A stretch of 64,000 bases of DNA, taken from contig JAUPFP010000094.1 in the NCBI GenBank assembly GCA_036925085.1, forward strand, positions 52,501 to 116,500, given 5' to 3'. A model generated the notes under the pieces. It had not been told where the DNA came from. It did not search any database and saw nothing but the letters and a program-made list of their open reading frames with translations. The position numbers and the translations under genes are program-made. The stretch comes from Brachycybe producta. Its lineage: Eukaryota; Arthropoda; Diplopoda; Playtdesmida; Andrognathidae. Position 1 is the stretch's first letter. Every line of letters starts with the position of its first letter. Positions 24,303 through 36,720 of the stretch are shown piece after piece.

Positions 24303-24555
24303 GAAAAGCAAAATTAAGAGAAACCAGAAAACTAGAAAGTGTTTTAGAAAGTAGACTAGTGTATTTCAATCACTTAATAAGTATTTTCACGTTGATATCT
24401 TTCAAAATAAACTTTTTGATAGACGAAAATTTAAAAATATTGTCTCAGCTTACAGTTGGGTTATTTTCAAATTAAATTTGAATTATAATAAAATGAAAAT
24501 ACCCTCAAGTGATTGAGCTACCCGTCTAGTTTCTAAAACACATTTTGCTCGTTGG
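24303..24555. mobile_element. Family A fold-back element
   Basis: Left arm GCAAAATTAAGAGAAACCAG at about 24308; right arm GATTGAGCTACCCGTCTAGT near 24513. It lies just upstream of the orphan exon at 24028-24180. Confidence 0.75.
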
Positions 24556-26894
24556 TTTAAAACCATCAAGTAACACATTATTTTGAGAATGCATTTTTTA
24601 TGAAGTTTCTGGACTAAATTGTCCCTCTGTCGTATGCCCTTTGGGCCGCTTGCAAAGTAATTATTCAAATTAAAAACCATCCTGAATTAATTTTGTGCCT
24701 TTTTAAATGTAAAATGCACCAAACAATTTTGCCATAATGAACCCCAAAGATAAAATCTTTTATCTTGGAAATTCCCAAGAAATTCCTATTCAACTCAACA
24801 AGGATAAAGATGAACAATGTAAAAATAGTAATAAACACATCCTTTGATTTATTCTTAAAATGAACTTCCTCGCCTTTTAAAATATCAAACTGACTATTCA
24901 TTGATTGATCATTATTTCAATATTTAATATTCTAAGAACAAGAAAATTATATTCTACTTTTTTTATTAAAAGCAGCAAAAATAATGATAAATCCCAAAAT
25001 GGGTTTTATTCAGGTTTAGAAAAGAGCGTTGAAAAAAATAAACACGTGCAGCTAGCTGTCAATCAAAAACGTGAACATCTGACAGGTGAGAAGAAGGTCC
25101 AAACCTAACCCTTAGCCCCCTCCCCTCTCCCGGGGCTCCCCTACAAGACACACACTGGTATTAAAATAGATGCTAATAATCAAGAATAAAGAGGTTTAGG
25201 TCGGAATTCAAGAATCACACTTGGCGCTTCAACACTTGAGTCCTGCTGCTACGAAAATTTCCCTTCATGAATTTGGGCCTTAGAAAGGGGCTCCCCCTAT
25301 CTAGTTGTTTTTCCTCAAGTGCAATGGCAGGAAATTTCTTCAAATGAAAACCAAAACAATTGAGTCCAATGTAGGATATTTTTTTCCTGCTCATTTTCGG
25401 ACTTTCCCTATTTTTTCAAACCATTTTTTCCCCACAAAATAGTTGAAACACAATCATAATATTATTTTATAAGAAAAGAAACGGGAATTTCTTTGGATAA
25501 TAATGATTATGTTTTTGAATGACGTCATCTCCCCCAACCCCTCCTATATTTTTAAACTATTAATTTTAATTTCAAGATGATTGCATTAGATTACGTTAGC
25601 AATTTATAAATAACCTAATAACTTCAACATGAATGGACATTCCCAAAATGGAAAACAACATCAACCAAACAACTAAAGACTGAAATTTGTATTTTTTTTT
25701 CTTTTGCTAATTTTGCCCTGAAACTACAGGTGACACATTCGAAAAGAAAAACACACCTAAGAAAAGTTTAAGAAATGCCGTCACACTCAACTCACTTACT
25801 CCAATCCATCCATTAATTGAAGAGAAATACACAGACTTATTTTCTTTTTTACTTTTTAAGTTTTAAAAACGGATATCTGATCGTTAAGATTTGCAACTTG
25901 CTTGCATTCAAATAATAATTCAGAAATGTGCAAATTGTTTTTTTTTTAGAAATTGTACATTTATAATGCAAATAGAAAACAAACACCCAAAAAAGGCAAA
26001 CTATGCCAGAAAATAGTTCATTTTAAGTAAAATAATACGATTTTATGCAAATTATCTAAATTATTTAAAATATTTCGGATGGAAGTGAATTCATATGGTA
26101 TTTGAATAGTGAATTAAGATGTTTTTTTAGGAACTTTCAAACTAGAAAGGCGGATTATCAACATGAATATTATTTATTATTTATTACAAAGAGTCCGTGT
26201 TTCAGTCTCAAATTTAGATCTTCATTTTGCATCTGATTAAGACGGAATAATAAAGAGTTCAATCGAGAGCCCCCCCCCCCCCCACCCTTTCCCATCCCCC
26301 AAATTAAACACTTTTCAAACCACCTTATAAATAGCTGATTCATTAAATATTATTTCAAATAAGTGTACCCTAAATTGGAGGTTGAAAGTGCTGTCATATA
26401 ATGCATTTTGTGTACTAATGTCATTCTAGTCTACTGCATAATCATGTCCTTTAAATACAGATTCTTTTTTTTAAGAAAAACAAAACAAAAACCAGTCTGA
26501 CAATTTCTATATTTTGTAGACAATCTTCATAATATTAATAGAACATAGAAAAATGCCAACACATTGGAAATATTTGTGTACTTTTTATTATAATAATGTG
26601 TCGTCCTGTACGTGTTTTCGAGTATTAATTATGAATCAAAATATGAAGAAATCGCTCCTAAGAAGTGGCGACACATTTCTCTTCATTTTTTTTTTGTTTT
26701 TTTTTGTTTTTTTTTAAACTGACGTCTGTTTCGTTCCAAATGGTCTCCTTAGGACCACCTGTGATTGGCCTCTCTCTCTCTCTCTTCAACCACAATCTGG
26801 TTTTTTTCCTTCTTCTCTTTGGTTAAAAAAAAGGTGGACGGAGGAAGTAAGGGAGGAAGAGAAAACCACTGACTTAGGTGGTGGTCGTCGTAAT

Positions 26895-27142
26895 GGCCCG
26901 CTTCACACGGGCCACTTTGTGCCGCCACATAGAGCGGTCGTTTTGTTGCAACAGGAGGTATTCACACGCAGAGCGTTCGACTCTAGCCACAAATGGCGAC
27001 CCTATCCTCCTGTTTTGTCCAAGGTCAAACCAGTGAATTACACCGTCCTATTAAAATGTTTTTAATGTTGGTCCGTGTGAAGCAATCACTATGTGCTGCT
27101 ACTTAGTGTCGACACAAAGTGGTTCCGTGTGAAGTACAGGAC
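26895..27142. mobile_element. Family D inverted-repeat element
   Basis: Left end GGCCCGCTTCACACGGGCCA, then CTTTGTGCCGCCAC; right end GTGTCGACACAAAGTGGTTC, then CGTGTGAAG. A longer copy is at 40802-41297. Confidence 0.65.
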
Positions 27143-28894
27143 CTTAGAACTTGTCAAACTACTTTTGTTTGCACAAAGTGATAAGAAGATATTTATAAAT
27201 TATCTTTGAGTGATTCAAAAATATTTATACAAGAATACAAGAAATAAATGTGAACATGAACACAACACAGGTAACAGTTTACAACACCCGAAATAAATCA
27301 AATTGAAATTCAGAAGTTTTTTTTTTGTCTTCTGAAATGTTACTTCTGTTGTCAAGTGTTTGAAAACTCAACAAATATAAGGTGAAGCTTCTTTAAAGTT
27401 TAAAATAAATGCAATACCTGGGCCGTAACAAGGGTTCAAAATATTTGACAGGGGCCCAGCCCCCTTCATTGCCCCCTCGAGGGAATTCTTTTCTGCTCCT
27501 CTTTTGACTGTCTTCATAATTTAAAATTTCACAATAAAATCACGACCAATTAAAAATTTCAATTGTTTCTTTAAATCATTTCAATTTGAAATTTGTAACT
27601 TTTAATAAATGGAAAATTATATCACACAAAAATGTTTTAGAAAATTAATGTTAACAATTAATCTGTAAATTAGACTTACTGTAAGTAATAATTACTCAGT
27701 AATAAAAATAATTGTATATTGTCTTTTGAAGAAAAAAGGCCCTGATCTGAAGGACCAGTAAAAAAAGGGTATAGTTACGGCCATGAATTGTGTGTACTTG
27801 TAATTGAAAATTAAACTGAAATTTATTAATTGCCAGTTAATTTGAAATATGTTATCCATTGATCACGATTTAGACCTCAGCCTTCCCCCCCCCCCCTTTA
27901 TATAAAAAAGTGCAAGACTTGAAAAACTTAATATGAAAATCAGGTATTATGGAGGTTGAAAGACATGGACAAAAGATGGACATTAGAAGGTTAAATAAAC
28001 AATTCTCTTGACTTTTGAATAGAGAAATTTAAAAGAAAATTTAGATAAAAGAAATTTTTAACTGACCAAAATGTCATTGAGTAAAAAAAACTTGTAAAAC
28101 TGGTCGTCTTAACTAAATTTTTGAAAATTTGTTTTCTCTAAAATTGTGAAGTAAATCCAAGTTAGATTTCGTTTTCGTTGCAAATCTGACTAATAAATAT
28201 TGAACAACAAATTATGAGAAAAGCGCCAAAATTGAGGACGATTTCATCATCATCATTCTTCATCATGTTTTTTTTTCAGTCATCTTTTTTGTAAGAAAAA
28301 TGCAACAATTTCAGTTGAAGTTGAAATTTATAGAAAAAATTACGTTTTATTCTTATTCATGGTAACAAAAATATTGCTATCAAATTTGAATAACGGCTTC
28401 TGAAATGTTATAATTTATAATAAAAAAAGACCAATGAGAATAATTGCAATGAGGAAGTGTGTATACAAAAATGAATAAAACCATTGTTTCCATTGAACTC
28501 ACTCCTCAAATATCATCAATATTAATTTCGATGGATCATATTGGTCCCTTGTGTCTTTTAATTTAGAATATTTCACCTTTTGAACAATTTCATTATTTAT
28601 TAGTTTATTTAACTTATTACTTAAAACTTGTCTAATGCAAATATTGTCATTTCCAATAGGTGACAATTTCATATTTCCTGTCATTGGTGTTGGTGTGTTT
28701 TTGAGAAGCAGGAACACATTACATGATAAAAAAAAGAGATTTTAGTTAGCTTTTGAACCCTCTGATCAGGGTTCCAGGCCTGAAAATCCCTGTTTTATTG
28801 AGTACAATTGAACTGTTTTGTTTTTTCTAAGTTAAATCTCTGCTCTGAGGGTTAAGGTGGTTTTAAAGTCTAAATAAACCTAGAAACTCTGGCT

Positions 28895-29015
28895 ATTCTG
28901 TCTTTTAAGAAACTTCAAAGTGTTTTTTTCCCTGTTGATTTTCATCTTTCAAAATTCAGCTACCCATTCTAGTTTCTAATACACACTTTCAATTTCAATT
29001 TAATATTCTTCTAAA
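28895..29015. mobile_element. Family A fragment
   Basis: Decayed short copy: a GAAACTTCAAAGTGTTTTTTT left remnant and a right remnant CAGCTACCCATTCTAGTTTC near 28960. A better-preserved copy follows 45 bp downstream. Confidence 0.55.
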
Positions 29016-29049
29016 ACACAGAATAACCAAGTTCCAAAATCAACGAAAA

Positions 29050-29270
29050 CATCTTAAGATAAACTTGAAAGTGTTTTAGAAACTAGAAGAACAACACAAT
29101 CACTTACTAAGGGTAAATTCACATTGATATCTTTTAAAATAAATTTTTTGTCAGTTTGAGAAAATGAACCAGAATATATATTTTTTAATTTTTGTATAGA
29201 AAAAGTCACTCAGCTCTACCTTTCTAGTTTTTAACAGATTTTCAATTTCTCATTAATTTTGTTCTTCGGA
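29050..29270. mobile_element. Family A fold-back element
   Basis: AAAGTGTTTTAGAAACTAGA near 29069 and, inverted, TACCTTTCTAGTTTTTAACA near 29217, with the TGATATCTTTTAAAATAAAT inner motif between. Confidence 0.7.
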
Positions 29271-30704
29271 ACCTGCACAACAAAGAAGCGCTTGAAACTC
29301 AGCTACAACTCAAAGTTGAAGTTCAAGTGTCAAAAGTTTTCTTTTTTTCAAATTTGGGGCGTTATTTTTACACAAAAAATAACCGAATGTGGAACGGAAT
29401 CTTAATTGAAACGAATGGTGGCCTCAATTTCTTCTTCTTATTATTATTATGCCATATGCAAGTTACCCTTGAAATTGTCTTTTAAGATTGGCCCACCACA
29501 ACCACCTCAATTCTCTTGATACAAAAACAAATTCGAAATTTAAGAAAAAATCTTTTATGATTTCAAGGTGAGGAAAAAATAATAATCGAGTTTTATGGCC
29601 AAATGAAAACGAGTGGCGCCAGACGAAAACATCACTCATTTTGAAATGCGAAATAAACACAAATTTAGATTTCACTAAGTTTCAATTTATTGATTCATTT
29701 TTCCACCGTTCTAACCCTTTTTAGATACTAGAGAAACGAAAACAACGAAAGGTGCTAAAGGAGCACCATAAAACCATAAATTATGCTAATTGTCAACCAC
29801 AACCTGCCTATTACTGGATCTATTCCAATGTCGAAAACATTAAAGAATATTATCGAAAAATAGAAGCAAATTTCATGTGAATTTTAAATAAAATTCAGAT
29901 AATACATTGTTGCTAGAATGCTAATATTGTACAAAGTGATCCGAAAGTCTCTCTAAATACTGAAGACTTTTGTGAATAAAATGACCAGAGAGACTGTGTG
30001 GAAAAAAAAATTATTTGCCCGGCTCAAAGGAGTAAGAACCTCCAAAAATGCCTAAAACTACACTCCTCCATTTCGTTCCCTCCAAAATGTGTTATTTTAC
30101 TTTTTTAGATTTTCTATTAAAAAAAACGTCTGTTTCTCGTGCAATTTTTAAAACTAATAAAATCGGTCCTCTAATTGAAAAAAAAAACAGGTCTTCAAAC
30201 TACGCGGCTCAATGGAGAAAATCCCTGATTGCTAGTCAGCCCCTGAAAGTCATATTTTGTTTAAAAAAAAACAACTCGCATCTTGAGACTTTTGAATCAC
30301 TCTGTACTTTGATATAACACACATTCAGCACCATTGATAAATGATATCAACTATTAAGAGAAAAAAAGAAAACAAAGTTAGATTCAAACCAAAATCGAAG
30401 ACAGTAAATAAAATAAATAATTCAAAAAGCGAAATACGAGACCTTGGGACGATTAAAAACGGAAGAAGTTTTCTGTTTAATCGCAGACATCAATATTAAA
30501 CCAATCCCTCTTAATAAATATTATTGTGAGAAACAAACTTTTGATAAACTTTTGATTATAAAACACAAACGGATCATTCAAAAAGTATAAAACCCGTGAT
30601 AATCCCACCAACAACTAGCACAAATGAAATTTCACCCTTAACCCGTGTTTGAATCAAGAGGCCAGCTAACAAAAGAAATGGACAAATTAGATCTTTTATA
30701 CTTG

Positions 30705-30855
30705 TATAACAAAATTAAGAGAAACTCGAAAGTGTTTTAGAAACTAGAAGGGTAGCTCCATCACATAAGGCTAATTTCCACAGTGATATCTTTTAAAATA
30801 AGCTTTTTATATCGGTTTAAAAAATGACCCAACTTTAAGCAGACGAAATTTTGTT
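30705..30855. mobile_element. Family A element, left arm only
   Basis: AAAATTAAGAGAAACTCGAA near 30711, AACTAGAAGGGTAGCTCCAT near 30742 and GTGATATCTTTTAAAATAAG near 30780. The expected inverted right arm is not visible downstream. Confidence 0.65.
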
Positions 30856-31473
30856 AACTTTGGTCTATAAAACGTTCCTTTCAAAAATGACTCCAAATGT
30901 CTTCTGAATTTAATTGCTTCTGAACTATAATCACAATTCGAATATATCATTCTCTTAAATTTACATAGTTTAGCTATGGCTACTTTTTATAAAATGTCCC
31001 AACTGGCTTTTTAACCCGTGTTGTGTGCGCGTGTGGTTGCCATTACAAAAAAAAATTAAAACGCCACACATTCAAGTAGAAATGAACTGAATGAGAATCA
31101 GTGATCGTTATGTTTATTATATACTTTATAACGAAAGCACTGAAAAACATTAAATCAAGTCATTTTACTCATTAATAATCACACATCTGGAATCATTCAT
31201 TCATTCAAAGTAGGGCCCCACAATAATAAATAAAAAGGTCACACAGACGAAGAAGAAGAAAGACCAAACTAAAAAGATAAGAAAAAAAGGTCACTGTCAA
31301 ATTCTGACGATTTACTTCATCTTTTTATATCCTTAAAGATAAAAAAAAAAAAGAAACGAAAAGAACTTTGAAAAACAGGATCTCTGCAAAACATAATAAG
31401 TTGAAATTGAAATCTAAGAAAGCAAATTAGGTCAAAGAGCAGAAACTGGCAATCGTTGAAAGAGTCGTTATTA

Positions 31474-32389
31474 CTACGGTGCATTCAACTGATCGGCCAA
31501 GTCTTTAGCCCGAATCTCCTGCAGTTGTTGGATTTGAGAAGATGCTTCCGATCGATCCTTCTCCACTAACGGACCACTCAAGGAGCCTATCCCCAGAACA
31601 GAGAAACCTTTTCTCTCCTTTTTTTCCTCTTCCTCTTGATCCTCGTGAGAAACGGTGGAGATGGCGGAGTGAGAAGGAGATTCGGGTGGAGAGAACCGTT
31701 CGTAATCTACGTCGTCGTCGTCCTTCGAGCTCTTCCTTCCTCTAGACGAACGGCAGCAACCACAACAGACGTAATACTTACAATCCTCGTCGCCTTCGCA
31801 ACATCCTGAGTCACGACGGCAGCAGCAGATGAGGATTCCAACAGCAATCGCAGCACCGATCACTCCACCCCACAACTTCACCTGATCGATCCTTAAATTA
31901 ATGCAAAAAAGAACTAAATTTAATCATTTTCTTTTGTGCTTAAACACACAAATTGCATCGAAATAGGAATAAAAAGTTCAATTTCTACTGGAGAACGAGA
32001 GGAGAACGAGAACCACTTACACTTCTTCATCCGCGTCTTTGTTGCTGCAACACGAAGGTCTCCCACCCTCGATGCAACAATCCTGATTCTCGTTACAGTC
32101 GTAAATGTTATCAGGATTAGCAACGTAGTCGATGGTCACATCTATGCGGCAAATTTTTCCATCTTAAACGAAAACAACTCAACTCGTTACGTCATTCGTA
32201 ATGAAAACGAAATGGAAGCCGTTTCGGTTTCACGTTTCTTTCCATTCGTCGTTTGCTTCACCACAAACAGAACGTAAATTAACCGCCAGAAAACGAAGCA
32301 AAGAAAAAACTATCCTTACATGCAGGAACAACAAAGAAGGTCGTTAACCATCCGAAGAGCAGGAAACAAAATCGGAACTTCGGCATCAT
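31474..32389 (-). CDS. Cys-rich single-pass membrane protein, VOPP1/WBP1-like
   Basis: Three exons, minus strand: 32389-32320, 32162-32021, 31891-31474, with matching phases and 209 residues. Exon 1 encodes a signal peptide (MMPKFRFCFLLFGWLTTFFV). The ectodomain is short with the pattern C-x(n)-Y-D-C-x4-D-C-C-x6-C-C: KICRIDV, YDCNENQDCC, SCCSNKDAD. Then VKLWGGVIGAAIAVGILI is the membrane segment, directly followed by CCC and a Cys-cluster cytoplasmic stretch (DSGCCEGDEDC, YVCCGCC), an acidic SKDDDD patch and a charged tail. The C...DCC...CC ectodomain ahead of an LW-type membrane segment and juxtamembrane CCC resembles VOPP1 and WBP1/WBP1L, which regulate endosomal sorting and ubiquitin-ligase recruitment. 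The tail lacks a clear PPxY motif, so a Shisa-like or lineage-specific protein is possible. The juxtamembrane Cys residues suggest palmitoylation (inference). Confidence 0.75.
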
Positions 32390-32749
32390 CGTAAAATACA
32401 TCCAAAAACAAACGCAATTCGGTTAATGTTGTTTTTAATCGTTTTGTTGAATTTTCACTCTAACGTCGTTTGAGAAATCCACGGTCTGTCGAAACAAAAA
32501 ACAACAAAAACAATCGTCTAACTTAGAAACGGTTCACATGGTTACATTTCTAAACATTCAACACATAACGACCACTTTCTCATCAATCAATCAATCGCAA
32601 CAATAATGACAAACAGAACAAACAATACAAAAGAAATCGATTCACTTTTCTTCTTTCTTACTTTTCGTTTCTTTTACGTTCCTTCCCTTCACTTATTTAT
32701 CCTGAAACAGAAAAACACCCAAGATGACTTACAAACAGCTGATTTTCAA

Positions 32750-33028
32750 ACTCTGCAGTTATTCTGCCAAATTATGAGAAACTAGAAAGAGTTTTAGAAG
32801 GTTAGCTAAATCACTTTCAAAATGAACTTAAACTTATAAGATACAAAAATAAAAAATAATTTATTTAAAAATAGGTTCTTTTCAAACTCACATAAAAAAC
32901 TTTTAAAATTTTTTACACGTTACCAACACGAAAATACTAATTATAATCGGTCGAGCCACCCTTCTAGTTTTGAAAACATTTTCCAGTTTCTGCGTGCCAC
33001 ACTAAAGACAAAATAATCAGAGTTCGTG
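32750..33028. mobile_element. Family A fold-back element at the 3' end of the CAP-Gly gene
   Basis: Left end from TCTGCAGTTATTCTGCCAAA and inverted right end CCACACTAAAGACAAAATAA to about 33028, so it ends 38 bp from the stop codon of the minus-strand CAP-Gly gene. A minus-strand AATAAA (plus 32860-32865) lies within it and could serve as that gene's poly(A) signal. Confidence 0.75.
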
Positions 33029-33065
33029 AGGCAATTACACATTCAAATCAGCCGAAACGAGATAA

Positions 33066-34818
33066 TCAACAAAATCCATTGTCCTCGTTCGAAAACAACG
33101 ACACTCGACCTTTTCTCTCGATCAGAAACAAAACTTCGTGAAGTGGAAGAAAAACGCCGAAGTTACAGCCGCAGACGAAATACCGTTTCGATAGAAAACT
33201 CCCGTCCGTGTTTCCTTCTGAAAAAGCCACGAAAGTTAATCACCAGATACGGCGAGAAAAAATTCAGAAAACAATTGCAAAACTTTTTAGGTCGAGTCGA
33301 ACGCCAACAAAAACAACGCAAGGATTCGAAACTCCGTCCAAATGTCCAACGTACTCGACGGCCCCAACTCTGTTTCCCGAGATCATAATCCTGTCGCCGA
33401 TCTGCAGAATTCTCCTTCCCCTTCAGAAAACACAAAAACCACAAGGATCAATTAGAATTTATTAATCATACGATCAAATAGCAAGAAAAATAACCATAGA
33501 GGTAGCTTAACTCCACGTTGGAGAAAAAAAGTCTCGAGTGAGAGCATTGATTGTTTAGACTCTATTTATTCCCGGTTTCACTTATATTTACGTTTCTTTC
33601 GCTAAAGAGAACCTTGAATCTCTCTTATGTAACCATTCAAGATTTTTGTACGTTCATTAAATTCTACGTTAACTGGGAAGAAATTTAGCTCTAAGTATAG
33701 GTTGCGCCGTCTACTGGCCACATGGAAAATCCTTCAAATGCAAGACTCGTAATTGAGTTACCTCTCTATATCTATCTAGATCATTAGCTAAGAAAGTTCC
33801 CAACCATTCTCGCAAATAGAAGAACACTAGCCTCTAACCAGTCATTTTGATTGACAACAAAACAGACAGCCAGAAAAACAAAGAACACGTGACCTAACCC
33901 TCGAGAAAGCGTAAAAACTCCAGCCGACTCTCCATTCTTTTCGAATTCCGTCCTCGATCGAACTTCACAGTCAGAACACAGACAATCGAAAAGTGGGCTC
34001 GGACATAAAATGGGTCTCGTGGAACGTCCCGTTGCAACGGCAACTGTTTCCGATTCGACAAGAACTTCCCGTGCAATGGCACTTCTTTCAGAATCGACCG
34101 CATTTTCCTTCATTTCGATCTGTTTCAAAACTGCAAAATAGAATTTTAATTATAAGAAACTAGTTTCATAAGAAAAAGCGACACTCTGAGCAACGACCAT
34201 CATCGTATCTGTTTCTCCAGTAACGAGTCGATTCGCATTCCGATCCATTCGATCTCCGACCTTCTTCTCCGAGACGACAGCAGCAGCAGCGACACGAATT
34301 CAGATCGGAATGGACGTGAGCGGCATTCAACGAGAAACGGCTTTTTTCTTCTTCCTTCTCAGAAAGAGAACCATGAACGACGACCGTCGTTTCAACCGTT
34401 CGATCGTCCTCTTCATCCTCACGAACCAAACATTCCATTTTCCGCTTCTTCCGACCGGATCTTCCCTTTTTCTTCTTATTCGACGAGAACTGTGATTTAG
34501 GCGATGTGACATTCTTCCTCTTCTCCATCGTAGTCTCATCGGCCTCCGCCCTTTCGAGGTTATGGTCTCGGTCCAACTGCAAACTTCGCATTTCCCTCTC
34601 TAACCTACGAAACCAAACCAAAATATTTAATAATTAGCTATAGGTGTTATAGGCTTATTATTAAATGACTTTGCGTTCTCCTTGAGAAGGTTTGCGACTG
34701 AAGCACAGAGACCGACGAGTCCCTTCCTTGCGCTGGCGATGACCAACGTGACTGCTTTCGATGCGATCTCTTTGTCGTCGATCAATTCCATCACCTTAGA
34801 TGACGACAATGAAGCCAT
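33066..34818 (-). CDS. Coiled-coil and CAP-Gly domain protein, subfamily unknown
   Basis: Five exons, minus strand: 34818-34670, 34604 to about 34183, 34130-33899, 33420-33284, 33217-33066; phases agree; about 365 residues. The start ATG has a strong context (GCGATGG) and follows an apparent 5' UTR acceptor at 34842. Order: helical segment (MELIDDKEIASKAV), coiled coil (LLKENAKLEREMRSLQLDRD), Lys-rich basic stretch, acidic stretch, Cys cluster (CRCCCC), second coil (LKQIEMKENAVDSER), CLCSDC, then CAP-Gly. The CAP-Gly domain reads IGDRIMISGNRVGAVEYVGH, VVFVGVRLD, GNTDGSF, KRYFVCGCNFGVF. CAP-Gly domains bind C-terminal EEY/F of tubulin and EB proteins; the usual GKNDG is GNTDG here. The exon 2 donor is uncertain (34183 or 34198, same phase). 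It matches no CLIP, dynactin, CEP350 or CYLD layout that I know. Confidence 0.75.
33495..33770. mobile_element. Family B element inside a CAP-Gly gene intron
   Basis: CATAGAGGTAGCTTAACTCC at the left and TTGAGTTACCTCTCTATATC at the right. It fills most of the intron 33421-33898. Contains GGAAGAAATTTAGCTCTAAG and a CTCF-like motif at 33702-33720. Confidence 0.65.
33702..33720 (-). promoter_or_regulatory. CTCF-like motif within family B
   Basis: The minus strand reads TGGCCAGTAGACGGCGCAA. The equivalent position in the 44530 copy reads GGCCAATAGACGGCGCC, so this motif is part of the family B body; a related CAACAGATGGCGCCACC is in the 15757 copy. Confidence 0.38.
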
Positions 34819-35097
34819 CGCCGCCGTCGAACATGAACCAACTGCGGAGACAAATAGAAAGACGCTCAGAAGAAGAAGAAGAAGGAACGAACGAAAGGTC
34901 AAGGGTCAGTAAAACAGTAACCACTTTTACCACTTCCATCAACTATAATAACTTCACTCGTCGTTGTCTCCATTCTTTGTTATTACGGCTCTATTTCGGC
35001 TTTATGACGACTCACAGCGTACAAAAAAAATAAAACAACAATCAAACGAAAAATTGAGACGTCTGCTTTCCCATGTGGGGGAAAGCTTCAAAGACTA

Positions 35098-35352
35098 ATA
35101 AATAGAGGTAACTCAACTAAGTTTTTTTTTTCTATAGAGCATGCAAAACTGAGTGTGGCCAATAGAGAGCGCAAACCGTACTTTAGTGTTTCAGTTCATA
35201 GCCTCCTATAATCGACAGGAGGCTATGTTCAGTTACGATATAATTCAATGAACGTATGAACAAAATAATCTTTCTTCTTAGCATAAAAAAGCAGACAATT
35301 CTTCACTCTCTGTTGGCGGTTTTTTCTAACATGGAGTTGCTTTACCTGTATT
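35098..35352. mobile_element. Family B element with inner hairpin
   Basis: AATAGAGGTAACTCAACTAA and ACATGGAGTTGCTTTACCTG arms. In the centre CATAGCCTCC and GGAGGCTATG form a small stem (35198-35228). Confidence 0.55.
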
Positions 35353-35852
35353 AATTTTTATCTTGATTCTATTCTCGACTGATGGGTGGTCGTCTTATCT
35401 AAAGCGCTCCAGCTAACACTTTCCTAACCACCGTTGGAATTACTACTGCGGTCATTATGTGCTGGAGAACATGGTGAGAGAGGCTACAGACAAGAGTAAA
35501 AGGCCCAAATTCAAGAAAGAAGCACTTTAACTTCAACTTAAAGCCCGTTTTAAGCATCACAAAAAAAAACCTATTTTACGAAATAATTATGAATAGTGAT
35601 TTTCTATCATCATCGAATCTTACTCTCCTGTAGTTCAAGTTCAACTTCAAGAGCCAAATTTTCTTCTTGAATTTTCGCCAATCTTTACCATTGTGGATGT
35701 GCGGTTGTGCCGAGTACTTGTATTTATTAATCTTATGAGCATTGCAAAGAGGCTATCAAATGGTCAGACAGGCTTTTTTTAATTTTTCTATAAAATATTT
35801 ATAAATTATAAATTGTTGAATGCAACCCCAATAGAGCTGCTTCTGCTTCTAA

Positions 35853-36065
35853 AGCTGGATACAGACGATCAATTCTGTCTTGTCAATATCCTGTGGTTTT
35901 TCTTTTGAAGTTTCACGTGCACAGCGCCTATTTTATTTCTTGAACTTTTAACTAATTGCTCATTTTCCACAATTGAAAAGTATTTAGAATTATAAGTAAT
36001 GTGTACGTTCCCACACGCTCCCAGAACGACAAACAAAAATTGATCGTCTGTACCCAGCTTTAGCC
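35853..36065. mobile_element. Family C fold-back element
   Basis: AAGCTGGATACAGACGATCA at the left and TTGATCGTCTGTACCCAGCT at the right are inverse. The same arms recur at 13482, 41863, 46027 and 47557. Confidence 0.7.
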
Positions 36066-36109
36066 TCCACATCAATCACAGTCCAAAAAAACTAATTTTA
36101 ACGTCCTTC

Positions 36110-36405
36110 GAAGTCTTGATTATTCTGTCTTTGAGAGCAAAATATAAAATATAGAAAACTAGAAACTGTTTTAAAAATTAGATAAGTAGCTCGATCATTT
36201 ACTGGCATTTTTATATTGATATCTTTCAAAATAAGCTTTTTATGTCAGTTCTGACAATGACCCAACTTCAAGCAGATGGTATTTTTTAATTGTTGTCTAT
36301 AAAACGTTTATTTTGAAAAATATCAAACATGAAAATACCCTTAAATGATTGAGCTACCCTTATAGTTTCTAAAAACACTTTATAATTTTTCTTAATTTAC
36401 GTAAA
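36110..36405. mobile_element. Family A fold-back element
   Basis: One of the best-preserved copies: AAGTCTTGATTATTCTGTCT at 36111, TTGATATCTTTCAAAATAAG near 36215, and right arm GATTGAGCTACCCTTATAGT near 36349. It abuts a family C element (35853-36065). Confidence 0.8.
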
Positions 36406-36682
36406 CCATCTTAACTTGTGACACACCCTGTATAACCAATAATATGCCTAATTTGCGCCCATTTTTTCGCCTCCACCCCCCCCCCCCCCCCAATATCAGA
36501 CCCCACAGTTCGTTGGGCGACGGAATTTAAAGGGGTTCCATGAGATCCATTCCAGAAGAAGTTTCCTTCTTGAAACTGAAAAGAAACACCAGAAAGTGAA
36601 TTTTTTTTTATAAAAGAAAAAACATTAATCTAATAAACTGAATCCATCAACTTATATAACACAAAAATGTATTACATTATCA

Positions 36683-36683
36683 A

Positions 36684-36719
<36 letters not shown>
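36683..36719. repeat. (ATT)n microsatellite
   Basis: About 12 ATT units; similar AAT runs occur at 17400-17419 and 60036-60076. Confidence 0.9.

Positions 36720-36720
<1 letters not shown>

Larger units (their letters stand above)
24556..31473. other. 7-kb gene-poor region
   Basis: No exon series found. Contents: family A copies (28895, 29050, 30705), a family D element (26895-27142), an element with TGGGCCGTAAC and AGTTACGGCC ends at about 27418-27783, poly-C runs at 26271-26283 and 27885-27896, and T-rich tracts near 26680-26716. It may contain upstream exons of the 24028-24180 gene. Confidence 0.45.

Noticed and set aside
34627..34902. Apparent small secreted protein beginning MTFRSFLLLLLLSVF
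   Set aside because: The hydrophobic start is a pyrimidine tract ending in a splice acceptor (TTTGTCTCCGCAG at 34842). The downstream codons are the first coding exon of the CAP-Gly gene, which begins at ATG 34818 and splices at 34670.
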